Source: Actinomycetes bacterium
Lineage (GTDB): Bacteria; Actinomycetota; Acidimicrobiia; Acidimicrobiales; Poriferisodalaceae
Direction: 5' to 3'
Assembly: GCA_024228575.1 (NCBI GenBank)
Contig: JAAETH010000466.1
Coordinates: 41,050 to 105,049, forward strand
DNA length: 64,000 nt
Below are positions 17,181 to 26,542 of the stretch, piece after piece. Position numbers and translations under genes: made by a program. The notes beneath the pieces are model-generated. The model did not search any database. It was not told the origin of the DNA and worked only from the letters and a program-made list of their open reading frames with translations. Position 1 is the stretch's first letter; each line of letters opens with the position of its first letter.

Positions 17181-18274
17181 CAGGCAGCCGCCTCCTCGTA
17201 GAAGCCGTGAATCAGATCGGCGTGGCGGTCGAAGGAGAACTCGGATCTAGCCCTGCTCACCGCACCGTGTGCCAGCCGCATGCGGGTGGTGTTGTCGCGC
17301 ATCACCTCGAGGGCTTCGGCCAGCGCCACCGGATCCTCGGGCGGTACGGTCAGGCCGGTTTGGTCGTGGAGGTTCACCCAGTCGGTACCGGTCCCCAGCC
17401 GTGTGCTGATCGCAGGAAGACCGTTGGCCATCGCTTCGGCCATCGACAACCCGAACGCCTCGGCCCGAGAGACCGACGGCAAGACGACGACGTCGTGGGA
17501 GAGGTGTGCACGGACGATCTCCTCGTCTGTTGCGTCATGGATCATCTCGATCCTGCCGGCCAGCTTCGGATCCGTCCTGATGCGTTCGCACAGCGGCACG
17601 CGCAGCACACCGTCGCCATAGATGCTCAGAGCAACACCATCCATCCTCGTGACGGCATCGAGGAGAATGTCGATGCCCTTGTAGTAGACGAGGCGTCCGA
17701 CGAACAGGACTCGAAGCGGACCCGAGAGCCGAGCGGCAGCGCTCGGCTCTGACGCGATCATTCTCGGTGACACTCCATAGGGCGCGAGCCTGATCCTGTC
17801 GCCGGCGGCCCCCAGTTCAGGAGCCTCGGCCAACACCTTGCTCGCCGCCAGAACATGACTGGCCCTGCGCATCAGGGACCGCTGAAGAGGGCCGTAGACG
17901 GGAGCCAGTAGCTTCTGCTTGCCGAGCTGGGCATGGAACGAGAGGACGATCGCGTGGTCGCCCCGATTCGCCAGGGCACCGAGTTCGCCGATCGGGTTTG
18001 GGAGGTGCAAGTGCACGATGTCGGCGTCGATTCGTGATGCAGCCTTCACCAACGGAACGGACAAGGGCATCGACAGTGTTCGCGTCGTCTCGGCAAAGCG
18101 GTGGATACGAACACCGTCGGGCCGCTCCTCGGACCGGGTATTGCGCACGCCAGCCACATAGACGTCGACCTCGGCACCTCGCGCCGCGCTAGCGGCTGCC
18201 AGATCGGCCATGTATCGGGTGATCCCAGCAGGTACGGGCGGGTGCGAGTCCTTGAAGACGTGAGCAATACGCAT
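17180..18274 (-). CDS. Glycosyltransferase family 4 (GT-B)
   Basis: 364 residues starting at the ATG at 18274 (MRIAHVFKDSHPPVPAGITRYM), the usual GT4 opening. The frame extends to 18523 but the extra part is Arg/Pro-rich and not family-like. The donor domain holds VLFVGRLVYYKGIDILLDAV and EX7E in EAFGLSMAEAMANG, predicting a retaining transferase. It is the first gene of the minus-strand glycan operon (18274 to 7898) and shares a 105-bp divergent control region with the 4,6-dehydratase gene. Its stop overlaps the SDR start (TGATG). Confidence 0.85.
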   Translation of the reverse strand: MRIAHVFKDSHPPVPAGITRYMADLAAASAARGAEVDVYVAGVRNTRSEERPDGVRIHRFAETTRTLSMPLSVPLVKAASRIDADIVHLHLPNPIGELGALANRGDHAIVLSFHAQLGKQKLLAPVYGPLQRSLMRRASHVLAASKVLAEAPELGAAGDRIRLAPYGVSPRMIASEPSAAARLSGPLRVLFVGRLVYYKGIDILLDAVTRMDGVALSIYGDGVLRVPLCERIRTDPKLAGRIEMIHDATDEEIVRAHLSHDVVVLPSVSRAEAFGLSMAEAMANGLPAISTRLGTGTDWVNLHDQTGLTVPPEDPVALAEALEVMRDNTTRMRLAHGAVSRARSEFSFDRHADLIHGFYEEAAA

Positions 18275-18379
18275 CGCAGATAACAGTCGGCCAAATGAGC
18301 GAGGACTCAATCGTGAAACCGAGACGAGTCGACTAGGCCAATCGATCAAGAAGGGCGGCCGACGGTCGATGGGTTCACC

Positions 18380-20275
18380 GTGGCAGAGGGCACGACACAT
18401 CACACAAACCAGGGGCAGAATCTGCTGTGGCAGCGCCTGTCGCCGAAGCGTCGCCTCACGGTCTGGCTTGTGGACATGCTCGGGTGGGTTGGTGCGACAT
18501 CGCTCGCGTGGGCGATGGATCAAACCGATGGACCCAGCTCTGCGGGAATCCCCGAGTTCATCCTCGTCGCCATCGCTCTGACCACAGCGGGCCTCACCAC
18601 TGGCCTGTACCGCGGCCGCTGGAGACTGGGGTCATTCGAGGAGAGCTCGGCGGTTGCCGCTGTCGGATTCGTGACCTCGTGCACGTTTGCCGGACTTCTC
18701 GCCGTCCTCCACACAACCCCGACCCCTGCAGAGCTCACCATCACCGGGCTCGGCGGCACCGGGGTGATGAGCATCTATCGCACCCTGCTTCGTCGACGCG
18801 ACCTGCGCGAGGTCCGCCCATCATCGCCAGATCTGATTTCCACCATCGTGTTTGGGGCAGGCACAGGAGGCGAACTCGCCGTACGGGCGATGTTGCGCGA
18901 CCCGTCCAGTCCGTATCTGCCGGTTGCCATCCTCGACGATGACCTCTCGAAACACCGGATGCGAATCGACGGGGTTCCCGTCATCGGTGGTCGAGGGCGC
19001 CTCGAGGTTGCCATCGCCTCCAGCGGCGCCACGATGATGATCATCGCCGTACCCAGCGCTTCGGGCCAGCTCATCTCAGAGCTCTTCGATCTGGGCCATG
19101 AACTCGGCCTGGACGTCAGGGCTCTACCCACTGCCGAGGATCTGTTCGGGAGGCGGGTGCGCATCGACGACATCCGCGAACTTCGTGAATCCGATCTGCT
19201 CGGTCGTCACCGGATCGAGACCGATGTGAACTCGATCGCCGGATATGTCAGCGGACGGCGGGTATTGATAACCGGTGCCGGCGGCTCGATCGGCAGCGAG
19301 CTCAGCCGCCAGGTCTCGCGCTACGGACCGTCGAAGCTGTTCCTGCTCGATCGCGACGAGTCGGCCCTGCATGCCGTACAGCTGTCGATACACGGTCGAG
19401 CCCTACTTGACAGCGACGAGCTCGTACTGGCCAACATCCGGGATCGAGACCGCCTCGAACAGGTCTTCGACGAGACGAAGCCCGATGTCATCTTCCATGC
19501 GGCAGCCCTGAAGCACCTGCCCCTGCTCGAACGATTTCCTGCGGAAGCGCTTCAGACGAACACCCAGGCCACCGTCAACCTACTCGAGCTGGCCGCCCTT
19601 CACGGGGTCTCCCACTTCATCAATGTGTCCAGCGACAAGGCCGCCGATCCAATCAGTGTCCTCGGGTACAGCAAACGACTGTCCGAGCGGCTGACATCCT
19701 TCATGGACGAGTGTGCCTCCGGTCAGTACGTCAGCGTCCGGTTCGGCAACGTTCTGGGTAGTCGCGGGTCGGTTCTCACCGCATTCCACAAGCAGGCGTT
19801 GGCGGGAGCACCCCTGACGGTCACACATCCCGAGGTTGCCAGATACTTCATGACCGTCGAGGAAGCCGTCGAACTCGTCATCCAGGCCGGCGCCATCGGA
19901 ACCGGAGGCGAGGTTCTCGTGCTCGACATGGGTGAACCGGTCAGGATCGTCGATGTGGCCAGACGCCTCGCAGCCCAGGCAGGCCGGGAAGCCGAGATCG
20001 TGTACACGGGCCTGCGGCCCGGCGAGAAGCTGGTCGAGGATCTCTTTGCTTCGTCGGAGGTGCCGTCCCCCACGGCGCACGAACTGATCAAGAGTGCGCC
20101 GGTGCCCTCCCTCGACCCGGCCCTGGTGATGATGCTGGACACAAACACAGAACCTGCCGAAGTGGTCAACACGCTCTGGGCACTCTGCGAGAACGGAACG
20201 AGTCTGATCGCCTACGAGCGGCGGCTCGGCGAACACGAGTTGGCGGTGGTGCCAGATCGCGCTCTGATCCCTTGA
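18380..20275 (+). CDS. Membrane UDP-sugar 4,6-dehydratase, CapD/WbpM-like
   Basis: 631 residues in the long form: four N-terminal membrane segments (about 25-130), a first Rossmann domain (about 150-260), then the catalytic SDR domain with VLITGAGGSIGSE (about 292-304), SSDKA (about 415) and SVLGYSKRLSE (lysine near 432), ending in GLRPGEKLVEDL. The family makes UDP-4-keto-6-deoxy-HexNAc for deoxy-amino sugars. These large forms lack the SDR tyrosine and usually carry methionine four residues before the lysine; here it is leucine. GTG start. The next gene begins inside its stop codon (TTGA). Confidence 0.87.
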   Translation: MAEGTTHHTNQGQNLLWQRLSPKRRLTVWLVDMLGWVGATSLAWAMDQTDGPSSAGIPEFILVAIALTTAGLTTGLYRGRWRLGSFEESSAVAAVGFVTSCTFAGLLAVLHTTPTPAELTITGLGGTGVMSIYRTLLRRRDLREVRPSSPDLISTIVFGAGTGGELAVRAMLRDPSSPYLPVAILDDDLSKHRMRIDGVPVIGGRGRLEVAIASSGATMMIIAVPSASGQLISELFDLGHELGLDVRALPTAEDLFGRRVRIDDIRELRESDLLGRHRIETDVNSIAGYVSGRRVLITGAGGSIGSELSRQVSRYGPSKLFLLDRDESALHAVQLSIHGRALLDSDELVLANIRDRDRLEQVFDETKPDVIFHAAALKHLPLLERFPAEALQTNTQATVNLLELAALHGVSHFINVSSDKAADPISVLGYSKRLSERLTSFMDECASGQYVSVRFGNVLGSRGSVLTAFHKQALAGAPLTVTHPEVARYFMTVEEAVELVIQAGAIGTGGEVLVLDMGEPVRIVDVARRLAAQAGREAEIVYTGLRPGEKLVEDLFASSEVPSPTAHELIKSAPVPSLDPALVMMLDTNTEPAEVVNTLWALCENGTSLIAYERRLGEHELAVVPDRALIP

Positions 20276-21381
20276 TCTGGTCGACCTTCGTCATCTCGAC
20301 CGGTCTCAGCCTCACCTTGACACCGTGTGTCATAGCGTTGTTGCGTCGCGGTCAGGTGTACGACCAGCCAAACGAGCGGAGCTCACACTCGCGACCGACA
20401 CCACGAGGCGGTGGTCTCGCCACGGCACTGGCGGCTCTCATCGCTCTCGCCGCGACCTGGACCGGCGCCAGCGGCCCCGCAGTCGCATTGGCATTCACCG
20501 CAACAGGTTTCGGAATCGTCGGCATGATGGACGACTTCCACGACCTGTCGGCGAACCTCAGGTTGATCGTTCAGGTGGTCCTCGGAGCGGCGGCGGCGTT
20601 CTTGTTGCTCCGGGGCACGGACCTTTCCCCGTTGGTCCACGGACTCGCCATGGCGGCGATCGTCGTATGGCTGATGTCGTTCGTCAACGCATTCAATTTC
20701 ATGGACGGCATCGATGGGATGAGCATCGCCCAATCAGCCGTTGCCGGTGCAGCCTGGGCGGTACTCGGCTGGGCATCGGGCGAGAGCTTCCTGCTCGTCG
20801 CTGGTCTCGCCCAGTTGGGAGCTGCCATCGGATTTGCCCCCTTCAACGTCCCCGTGGCCAAGGTGTTCCTTGGCGATGTCGGCTCCTACTTCCTGGGCGG
20901 CTGGATGGGTGCGTTGGTCGTCCTGGGCCTGCGAGCCGGGCTCACCCCCGAGGCGGTGCTGGCTCCATTGGGTCTCTATCTGCTCGACACCGGAACCACC
21001 CTGTTCTGGCGGATCAGATCAGGACACGAGTGGCGTAGACCACACCGCTACCACGTCTACCAGCGCCTGGCCGACCATGGCTGGTCACATGTCAGGACCG
21101 CAGGCTTCGCAGCGGGAATCATTGCCCTGTGCGCACTGCTGGGGGGCCTGTCCGAGAGCGGTTCACTCACTGGACGCATCATCGCGGACATCGGGCTGGC
21201 CCTCACGATCATCGCCTACCTCGACTGGCCGGAGAAATCTCGCAACGAGATCAGCGTCAAACCCCTGCCCACAGGTGGAGACCGCACCTGCGATCCGCGA
21301 TCGCCGGGCGACGGAAGCCCTGATCGCCTAGGCGGGCACCGCCGCCGGAGCGAGAGCAAACCCTTCCGCCGAGAGGGTTGA
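20272..21381 (+). CDS. WecA/MraY-type polyprenyl-phosphate sugar-phosphate transferase
   Basis: 369 residues with about ten membrane segments. It transfers a HexNAc-1-phosphate from UDP-sugar to undecaprenyl phosphate, the first membrane step of repeat-unit assembly. Typical motifs are MMDDFHD (about 85-91), NAFNFMDGIDGM (about 140-151), VFLGDVGSYFLGG (about 197-209) and the cytoplasmic loop HRYHVYQRL. The start is a TTG overlapping the dehydratase stop, so dehydratase and initiating enzyme are coupled and probably use the same sugar. The last 18 codons run antisense into the convergent epimerase gene, giving an Arg-rich tail with little conservation expected. Confidence 0.88.
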   Translation: MIWSTFVISTGLSLTLTPCVIALLRRGQVYDQPNERSSHSRPTPRGGGLATALAALIALAATWTGASGPAVALAFTATGFGIVGMMDDFHDLSANLRLIVQVVLGAAAAFLLLRGTDLSPLVHGLAMAAIVVWLMSFVNAFNFMDGIDGMSIAQSAVAGAAWAVLGWASGESFLLVAGLAQLGAAIGFAPFNVPVAKVFLGDVGSYFLGGWMGALVVLGLRAGLTPEAVLAPLGLYLLDTGTTLFWRIRSGHEWRRPHRYHVYQRLADHGWSHVRTAGFAAGIIALCALLGGLSESGSLTGRIIADIGLALTIIAYLDWPEKSRNEISVKPLPTGGDRTCDPRSPGDGSPDRLGGHRRRSESKPFRREG

Positions 21382-22287
21382 GGCAAGTGTTTCGCGCAGC
21401 GACTTCGTCCTGAAGCCGGGCAGCAGCATCTCGAGGCGTCGAGCCGACGCCTGCAGGTTCTGCCTATCGCTTCGTCTGACCTTCGCCGGGTCGGTGTTGA
21501 TGACAAGTGTTCGGTCGAGCAGTTGGGCCATGAAATGAACGATGTCGGTCGCGTCCCAGCTGACGCCCGTGCCGAGGTTGACCGTGAACGATCCATCGGG
21601 GCCACCGAGCAGTCGCGCGAGGGCCTCTGCCATATCCTCTGTGTGTACGTAGTCGCGCCGGGTGTCGGTGTTGCCGAGGGGCAACTCATCACCCGCCCGC
21701 ACGTGGTCGAGGATGTCTGGCACCAGGTGAGGGTTTGTCTCTCCCGGCCCGACGGCATTGAAGAAACGGACGTTCACCACGTCGGTCTTCGGAGCCCGCT
21801 CCGAATGGAATTGCATCAACCTCTCACCCATCAACTTCGACATGCCGTAGATGTTGTCGGGTTCGGTTGGGTCGGTCTCGACATGGGGGAACGGCGCCGC
21901 CGCGTATACGTCAGCGGTCGAAGCAAAGAGCACCCGTTCGGGAGCGACAGGCACGAGGGCGTCGAGGAGGTGTTGCGTCCCGCCGACGTTCACATCGATC
22001 GTGTCCGCCGGGTGGGCCTTGCAGAATGGGATGAAGTGGTGGGCTGCGAGGTGAATCACACTTCGCGCCCCGATCTCCCCCACGGCGACGGCCGTGCCCT
22101 TGGCGTCGCGCAAATCGAGCTCCACGATGTCGAGCGCCTTGTGCCGGCGAAGAGGTGCCAGCCGTTCCAGGGAGCCGACCGAGAAGTTGTCGACGACGAC
22201 CACCTCGTGCCCCGCATCGAGCAGGCGTGCAACCGTGGGGGCACCGATGAAGCCGGCTCCCCCGGTGACCAGGACGATTTCGCTCAC
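21328..22287 (-). CDS. NAD-dependent nucleotide-sugar epimerase/dehydratase
   Basis: 319-residue extended SDR. The NAD loop is GGAGFIG (9-15), the catalytic serine/threonine lies in FASTADVY (about 123-124) and YxxxK is YGMSK (Y147, K151). The family includes UDP-glucose 4-epimerase and UDP-glucuronate epimerases. RRDYVHTEDMAEAL is the usual substrate-domain motif. It sits downstream of a glycosyltransferase with a 4-bp overlap (ATGA at 22284-22287) and provides a sugar nucleotide for the polysaccharide. Its exact substrate is not visible. Confidence 0.85.
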   Translation of the reverse strand: MSEIVLVTGGAGFIGAPTVARLLDAGHEVVVVDNFSVGSLERLAPLRRHKALDIVELDLRDAKGTAVAVGEIGARSVIHLAAHHFIPFCKAHPADTIDVNVGGTQHLLDALVPVAPERVLFASTADVYAAAPFPHVETDPTEPDNIYGMSKLMGERLMQFHSERAPKTDVVNVRFFNAVGPGETNPHLVPDILDHVRAGDELPLGNTDTRRDYVHTEDMAEALARLLGGPDGSFTVNLGTGVSWDATDIVHFMAQLLDRTLVINTDPAKVRRSDRQNLQASARRLEMLLPGFRTKSLRETLASTLSAEGFALAPAAVPA

Positions 22288-23543
22288 TTGCTGTCTCCTG
22301 TCGTGTTCGCGTCCGATTTGTTTGCCCTGACGCCGATGGGGCTACGCGTCCGCGACGGCGCCAACCCCAGTCGGTCGTATGCCTCGACCAGTCGGTCGAT
22401 TGCCGGCTCAGGTGAGTACTGGGATTCGACCTGTGCCCGACCCGACACGCCGAGGGACGACCCGAGCACTCGGTCGCGTAGGAGTTCGACGGTCACTTCG
22501 ATGAAATCGGCATCGGTCTCGGCGAGTAGGGGAACCAGTGCGCCCCTGTCGGTGAGCCCCTCCAATCCTTCCTGGTTGGAGACGACCGCCCTCCCGTAGG
22601 CCATCGCCTCGAGGACCTTGATCTTGAAACCGCTGCCCCTCGCCGGTGGGTAGAGGAGGGTCGAGATCGCGCCGAAGAAGTCGACGGGTGACCCGACCTC
22701 ACCCATCAGCTCGGCTCCGCGGAGTGGGAATCGATGACCGAGGTACTCGGCAGAGCCCCATCCGGCGACGAGCAGGCGGGCTTCGGGAATCTGGGCGTGG
22801 ATGGCAGGCCACAGTCGTGTCAGCGTCCTGTCGGCGGCCGAGCGGCTCGGATACCAGTGCATCGATCCGATGACACCCACGATCGGTTCGTCTGGCAGCG
22901 GCGGTGTTGAGTAGAGAGCGGGATCGATCGACACCGGAACTATCGCTGTCCGAATCCGAGGGTTGATGACCGTCGCTCTGGCCGCGAGCCTGCTCGTGGC
23001 GGCGATCGCCCGGTCGGTGGATCGCAGGATCTGACGGGTTGCCCGTTCCATCTGGCTTCTGACGAAGCGGGTCCTGCGGTCGAGGTCGGTTCGCTCTTCC
23101 CAGTCGATCACCTCGAGGTGATGCAGGTAGGTGACTGCATTGCCGAGCCCCTCACCGATACGCGATGTGAACAGATGTTCGATGTGAACGACGTCGGCAT
23201 TCTTGGCCAATTCGTCGACCGCCTTGCGCAACCCTGCAACCCGCTCGTATTCGTTGAACGGTCGACGGAGGCTGTTGAACCGTCGCAGAGTGACCGGGCC
23301 AGGATCGAGAGAGAGCGGGATGTGTCGGAACTCGTATCCGCCCGTCTGGGCCAGATCCGCTGCCCTGTGAACAGCTTCGGAGTCGTCTTCGGTGCAGGAG
23401 AGACAGACGACGTCGTGGCCACGGCTCGACAATCCGGTGACGGCCACGTGCAGCCAGCGGGCATCCGCCTTGCCGAAGGGCAGCGGCAACGAAGGAGTGA
23501 TGACCACGACGCGCACGAAGTGCAGGTCGGCTCGATGATCCAC
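22284..23543 (-). CDS. Glycosyltransferase family 4-like
   Basis: 419 residues. The acceptor domain begins RVVVITPSLPLPFGKADARWLH. The donor domain shows IVGVIGSMHWYPSRSAADRTL, RLLVAGWGSAEY and GSGFKIKVLEAMAYGRAVVS. The first glutamate of EX7E is missing, as in the sugar-transferase-like subgroup also seen at 15040. The ATG at 23543 or the GTG at 23516 could be the start, and neither has a clear ribosome site. It is divergent from the plus-strand glycosyltransferase gene at 23638 across 94 bp. Confidence 0.8.
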   Translation of the reverse strand: MDHRADLHFVRVVVITPSLPLPFGKADARWLHVAVTGLSSRGHDVVCLSCTEDDSEAVHRAADLAQTGGYEFRHIPLSLDPGPVTLRRFNSLRRPFNEYERVAGLRKAVDELAKNADVVHIEHLFTSRIGEGLGNAVTYLHHLEVIDWEERTDLDRRTRFVRSQMERATRQILRSTDRAIAATSRLAARATVINPRIRTAIVPVSIDPALYSTPPLPDEPIVGVIGSMHWYPSRSAADRTLTRLWPAIHAQIPEARLLVAGWGSAEYLGHRFPLRGAELMGEVGSPVDFFGAISTLLYPPARGSGFKIKVLEAMAYGRAVVSNQEGLEGLTDRGALVPLLAETDADFIEVTVELLRDRVLGSSLGVSGRAQVESQYSPEPAIDRLVEAYDRLGLAPSRTRSPIGVRANKSDANTTGDSK

Positions 23544-23637
23544 GAATTCAGGAAACCCAATCCTGAATCGCCATCACAGCCGGTCGACTGAACACACACA
23601 GGCGTGCGGCTGCGGTCGCGGCCGCCGAGGAGGGCGA

Positions 23638-24735
23638 ATGTCACGCGTCGTGACGCAGTTTCTCGTCAACGGAGGACCCGGGTCCGCCGCAGGCGAGCGA
23701 GCAGAACGAATAGCTGCCGAGGTGGACGGTAGGACCGAGATCAGCTACCGCACAGGAGCTCGCCGGGGCGACATCGGCCGGATGGCCGCCGCCGTACGAA
23801 GAAACAAGCCCGCGATCGTCTACTCGATGGACTTGGCGATCGCTCCGGTCACCGCGTGGGCTCTATCGGACCGAGGCGGTTCTCTGATGGTCGACACCGG
23901 CGACACGCCCAGGGCGTTCCTCGATCTCATCGGTGCCTCCTGGCCGGCAAAACGTATGGCGGACATCCTCGAGAGAGTCGGCTATGGGCGATCGAGGCGC
24001 ATCGTCGTACGCGGGGCCTATCACGCCGAGCAGCTCCACGATGTCGGCTATCACCATGTCTCGGTCATCCCGGACGGCGTCGACACGGACCTTTTCAGGC
24101 CCCACGTGGTCGACGACTTGCGAAGCCAGCTGGGTCTCGACAGCCGGCTGACCGTAGGGGTGCAGGGCAACTTCACCTGGTTTCCTCAGCTCGGCGGTGG
24201 CCTCGGCTGGGATCTCGTCGAGGCGATCGGACGACACAGCCTCGATATCGATGCTGTCTTCATCGGCGACGGCCCTGGACTGTCGCACCTGCGAGTGCTC
24301 GCCAATCGTCATGGCATCGCGGATCGGATCCATGTCATGGGTCGGGTCTCATACAACCGGCTGGCCCAGTATCTGTCGTTGTGCGACGTGACGTTGTTGA
24401 CCCAGACGGACGACCCTTCCAGCTGGGCCAGGACAACGGGCAAGTTGCCGACCTACCTCGCTACCGGACGCCACATCATCGCCAGTCGTGTCGGCTCGGC
24501 TGCCGATGTATTGCCTGCGGATCATCTGCTCGAGTACCGCGGCAAGTGGGACGACACATATCCCGACCGACTCGCACGGCGGTTGAGCGACCTTGCCGCC
24601 GACCGCGCCGAGACAAGGCGAAGTGGCCTCGAGCTTCGCGATCTCTCGTCTCGCTACGAGTACGGCTCGATAGCGAGGGCTTGCGCCGATCAGATCTCGG
24701 CCATCATCGACACAACTCCGGCAGGTGCCAGATGA
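23638..24735 (+). CDS. Glycosyltransferase family 4-like
   Basis: 365 residues with a GT-B layout: an N-terminal part with GGPGSAAGERAERIAAEVDG, a hinge around VSVIPDGVDTDLFRP, and a donor domain with LTVGVQGNFTWFPQLGGGLGWDL, DAVFIGDGPGLSHLRVLA and TTGKLPTYLATGRHIIAS. EX7E is replaced by the KLPTYLATG segment. It opens a six-gene plus-strand operon. The first of its many 4-bp overlaps is with the CgeB-like gene (ATGA at 24732). A strong GGAGG-like site lies before the ATG. Confidence 0.8.
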   Translation: MSRVVTQFLVNGGPGSAAGERAERIAAEVDGRTEISYRTGARRGDIGRMAAAVRRNKPAIVYSMDLAIAPVTAWALSDRGGSLMVDTGDTPRAFLDLIGASWPAKRMADILERVGYGRSRRIVVRGAYHAEQLHDVGYHHVSVIPDGVDTDLFRPHVVDDLRSQLGLDSRLTVGVQGNFTWFPQLGGGLGWDLVEAIGRHSLDIDAVFIGDGPGLSHLRVLANRHGIADRIHVMGRVSYNRLAQYLSLCDVTLLTQTDDPSSWARTTGKLPTYLATGRHIIASRVGSAADVLPADHLLEYRGKWDDTYPDRLARRLSDLAADRAETRRSGLELRDLSSRYEYGSIARACADQISAIIDTTPAGAR

Positions 24736-25748
24736 ACGGCGCAGCACATGGGGAGCGAAGGCGTCCGGGGATGGCCGCCGACCCCGAGGGCGGAATACTG
24801 CTGGTCGGTGAAGATGCGCCCGGCGCTCTGTTGTCGAGCCTTCGCCCGGGTTTTGAGGCAACGGCTCCCACGACGGTCATGAACCCTCTCGCCGGCGCCC
24901 GCGAACTCGTAGGCCTCCAGGGTCCGGCCGCAGCGGTCCGAAGGCGCGTGGCTTCACGAAGTGCCGATGATCGACTGATCGAGACCGTTGAGCAACTCAG
25001 ACCCGATGCCGTCATGCTCATCAAGGGACGAGGCATCTCCGCAGACGCCATCACCCGGATTCGATCCACGGGAACCCGGGTGTTGTGCTACTACCCGGAC
25101 AACCCCGCCTGGAGAGGCGGCGACCCTGGCGCCGGTGCACGCCTAGTTGCGTGCGACACCGCGATCTTGTGGTCCACGAGGCAGGCGGACTTGCTCGCTA
25201 CCGAAGCACGAGCGGTCGAAGTTGTGCCTTTCGGGTACGACGCCAACTGGTTTCCTCTGGCCTCACCCGGCGGGAATCGGGAAGGGATTGCCTTCCTGGG
25301 TACGTGGTCGCCGCGCCGCGAACGTTTCCTGGCGGCGTTGGACGGCCTTCCCTTGAGGGTGGCCGGCACCGGTTGGGCCACAAACAGCGCCATCGGGGGC
25401 GGAGATCCTATCGTCGAGACGAACGCAGGTGAGGTGCTGCGCACCGCTGCCATCGGCATCAACCTCCTTCACCCCCAATGCGCTGGTGCCCACAACATGC
25501 GAACGCGTGAAATTGCCGCATGTGGTGCACTACAGATAACCGATCCGGGGCTCGATGGCACACCCCTCACCGACGGTGAGAGTTGCCTGTGGTTCAGCAA
25601 CCCGCAGGACCTGCGACGTAGGGTCGAGTCAGCTCTGGAGAATCCGATCGAGGCGTCGGAAATGGCGCGCAAGGCCCAGTTCCTGATCGCCGATGACACA
25701 TACGTAGCGCGAGGCAGAGACCTCGCTTCTCTGACCGGGATCGACTGA
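24732..25748 (+). CDS. CgeB-like glycosyltransferase family protein
   Basis: 338 residues from the ATG at 24732, overlapping the previous stop. It resembles the CgeB/spore-maturation group of GT-B enzymes: RPDAVMLIKGRGISADAITRIRS, VLCYYPDNPAWRGGDPG, GTWSPRRERFLAAL, and the C-terminal AHNMRTREIAACGALQITD, where the family donor-binding site lies. Such proteins occur in flagellin and spore-coat glycosylation and in polysaccharide clusters. The open frame reaches back to 23856 as an antiphase read-through of the preceding gene, which I exclude. Confidence 0.75.
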   Translation: MNGAAHGERRRPGMAADPEGGILLVGEDAPGALLSSLRPGFEATAPTTVMNPLAGARELVGLQGPAAAVRRRVASRSADDRLIETVEQLRPDAVMLIKGRGISADAITRIRSTGTRVLCYYPDNPAWRGGDPGAGARLVACDTAILWSTRQADLLATEARAVEVVPFGYDANWFPLASPGGNREGIAFLGTWSPRRERFLAALDGLPLRVAGTGWATNSAIGGGDPIVETNAGEVLRTAAIGINLLHPQCAGAHNMRTREIAACGALQITDPGLDGTPLTDGESCLWFSNPQDLRRRVESALENPIEASEMARKAQFLIADDTYVARGRDLASLTGID

Positions 25749-25750
25749 GA

Positions 25751-26542
25751 ATGGTCTGGGCCGCCACGGCCGACGCGATGTCCCCAGCCGAGTTGTTGTG
25801 CCGCGTCGCATCACAGATCCCGGCCAGCCACGACGTGACCCTGCGACACGAGCCGTGGGGTTGCTGGCTGGTCGCCGCGTCACGATCCTCGACCCCGGCC
25901 CAGTGGCTCACGAGCGGGCGCTGGCTGGTCATCGGATCACCCACGACGTCCGTGTATGGCCTTCCTGAGCCCAGCCTCCCCCTTGCCGAGGTTGTGGAAC
26001 GAATCGGACGTTTTGGTCCCAGAGCCGTGACACTGTTCTCGGGGCCAGTCGCTGCCATCTCGCTCGACTCGGGTGAATGGCATTGCGCGCTCAACGGCTT
26101 GCTCGCACCGGGGCGTCTCCCCGACGATCGACGGATCTCGACCCTTTCGGCCCCCGTAAGAGATCTCCCGCCCGAGGCTCGACCGGTCGACGATCACTCC
26201 CCCGCATTCAGCTACCAACGCCTGGTGGGCGAGATAGCGGAGCACCTCCCCGAACTCGGACCACGATTCGAACTCCACGATCCGACAGCCCACGATGTCG
26301 TGCTGGGCGACCGGTTGTGGTCTAGCGACGTCTTCGAGGTCGCCGGCGATGCGCTGGTCTCCTGGCCCTCAAATCTGTCGGATGTGCTGGCCGACCCGGT
26401 CTTGTTCGACCGAGCTCGTTCTCGCTCGGTCCCCGAGTTGGTGTGGCGCGCCGAACGCGCCGGCCGAACGTTGTATGCCCCGTTTCTCGAGCGAGTTGTG
26501 CTCGACCAGGTCGGGTTTGGGCGAAGACGAGCTGCCTCGTGA
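25751..26542 (+). CDS. Unknown protein in glycan operon, faintly asparagine-synthase-like
   Basis: 263 residues, not assigned. The ATG lies 2 bp after the CgeB-like stop and the next gene starts inside its stop codon (GTGA), so it belongs to the operon. Segments recall the AsnB fold: FSGPVAAISLDSGEWHCALNG resembles a glutaminase strand pair, and the C-terminal RTLYAPFLERVVLDQ recalls the RVPFLD segment of the synthetase domain present in the AsnB homologue two genes later. The catalytic N-terminal cysteine and the SGGxDS loop are both missing. If related, it is a degenerate, non-catalytic member. Confidence 0.45.
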   Translation: MVWAATADAMSPAELLCRVASQIPASHDVTLRHEPWGCWLVAASRSSTPAQWLTSGRWLVIGSPTTSVYGLPEPSLPLAEVVERIGRFGPRAVTLFSGPVAAISLDSGEWHCALNGLLAPGRLPDDRRISTLSAPVRDLPPEARPVDDHSPAFSYQRLVGEIAEHLPELGPRFELHDPTAHDVVLGDRLWSSDVFEVAGDALVSWPSNLSDVLADPVLFDRARSRSVPELVWRAERAGRTLYAPFLERVVLDQVGFGRRRAAS

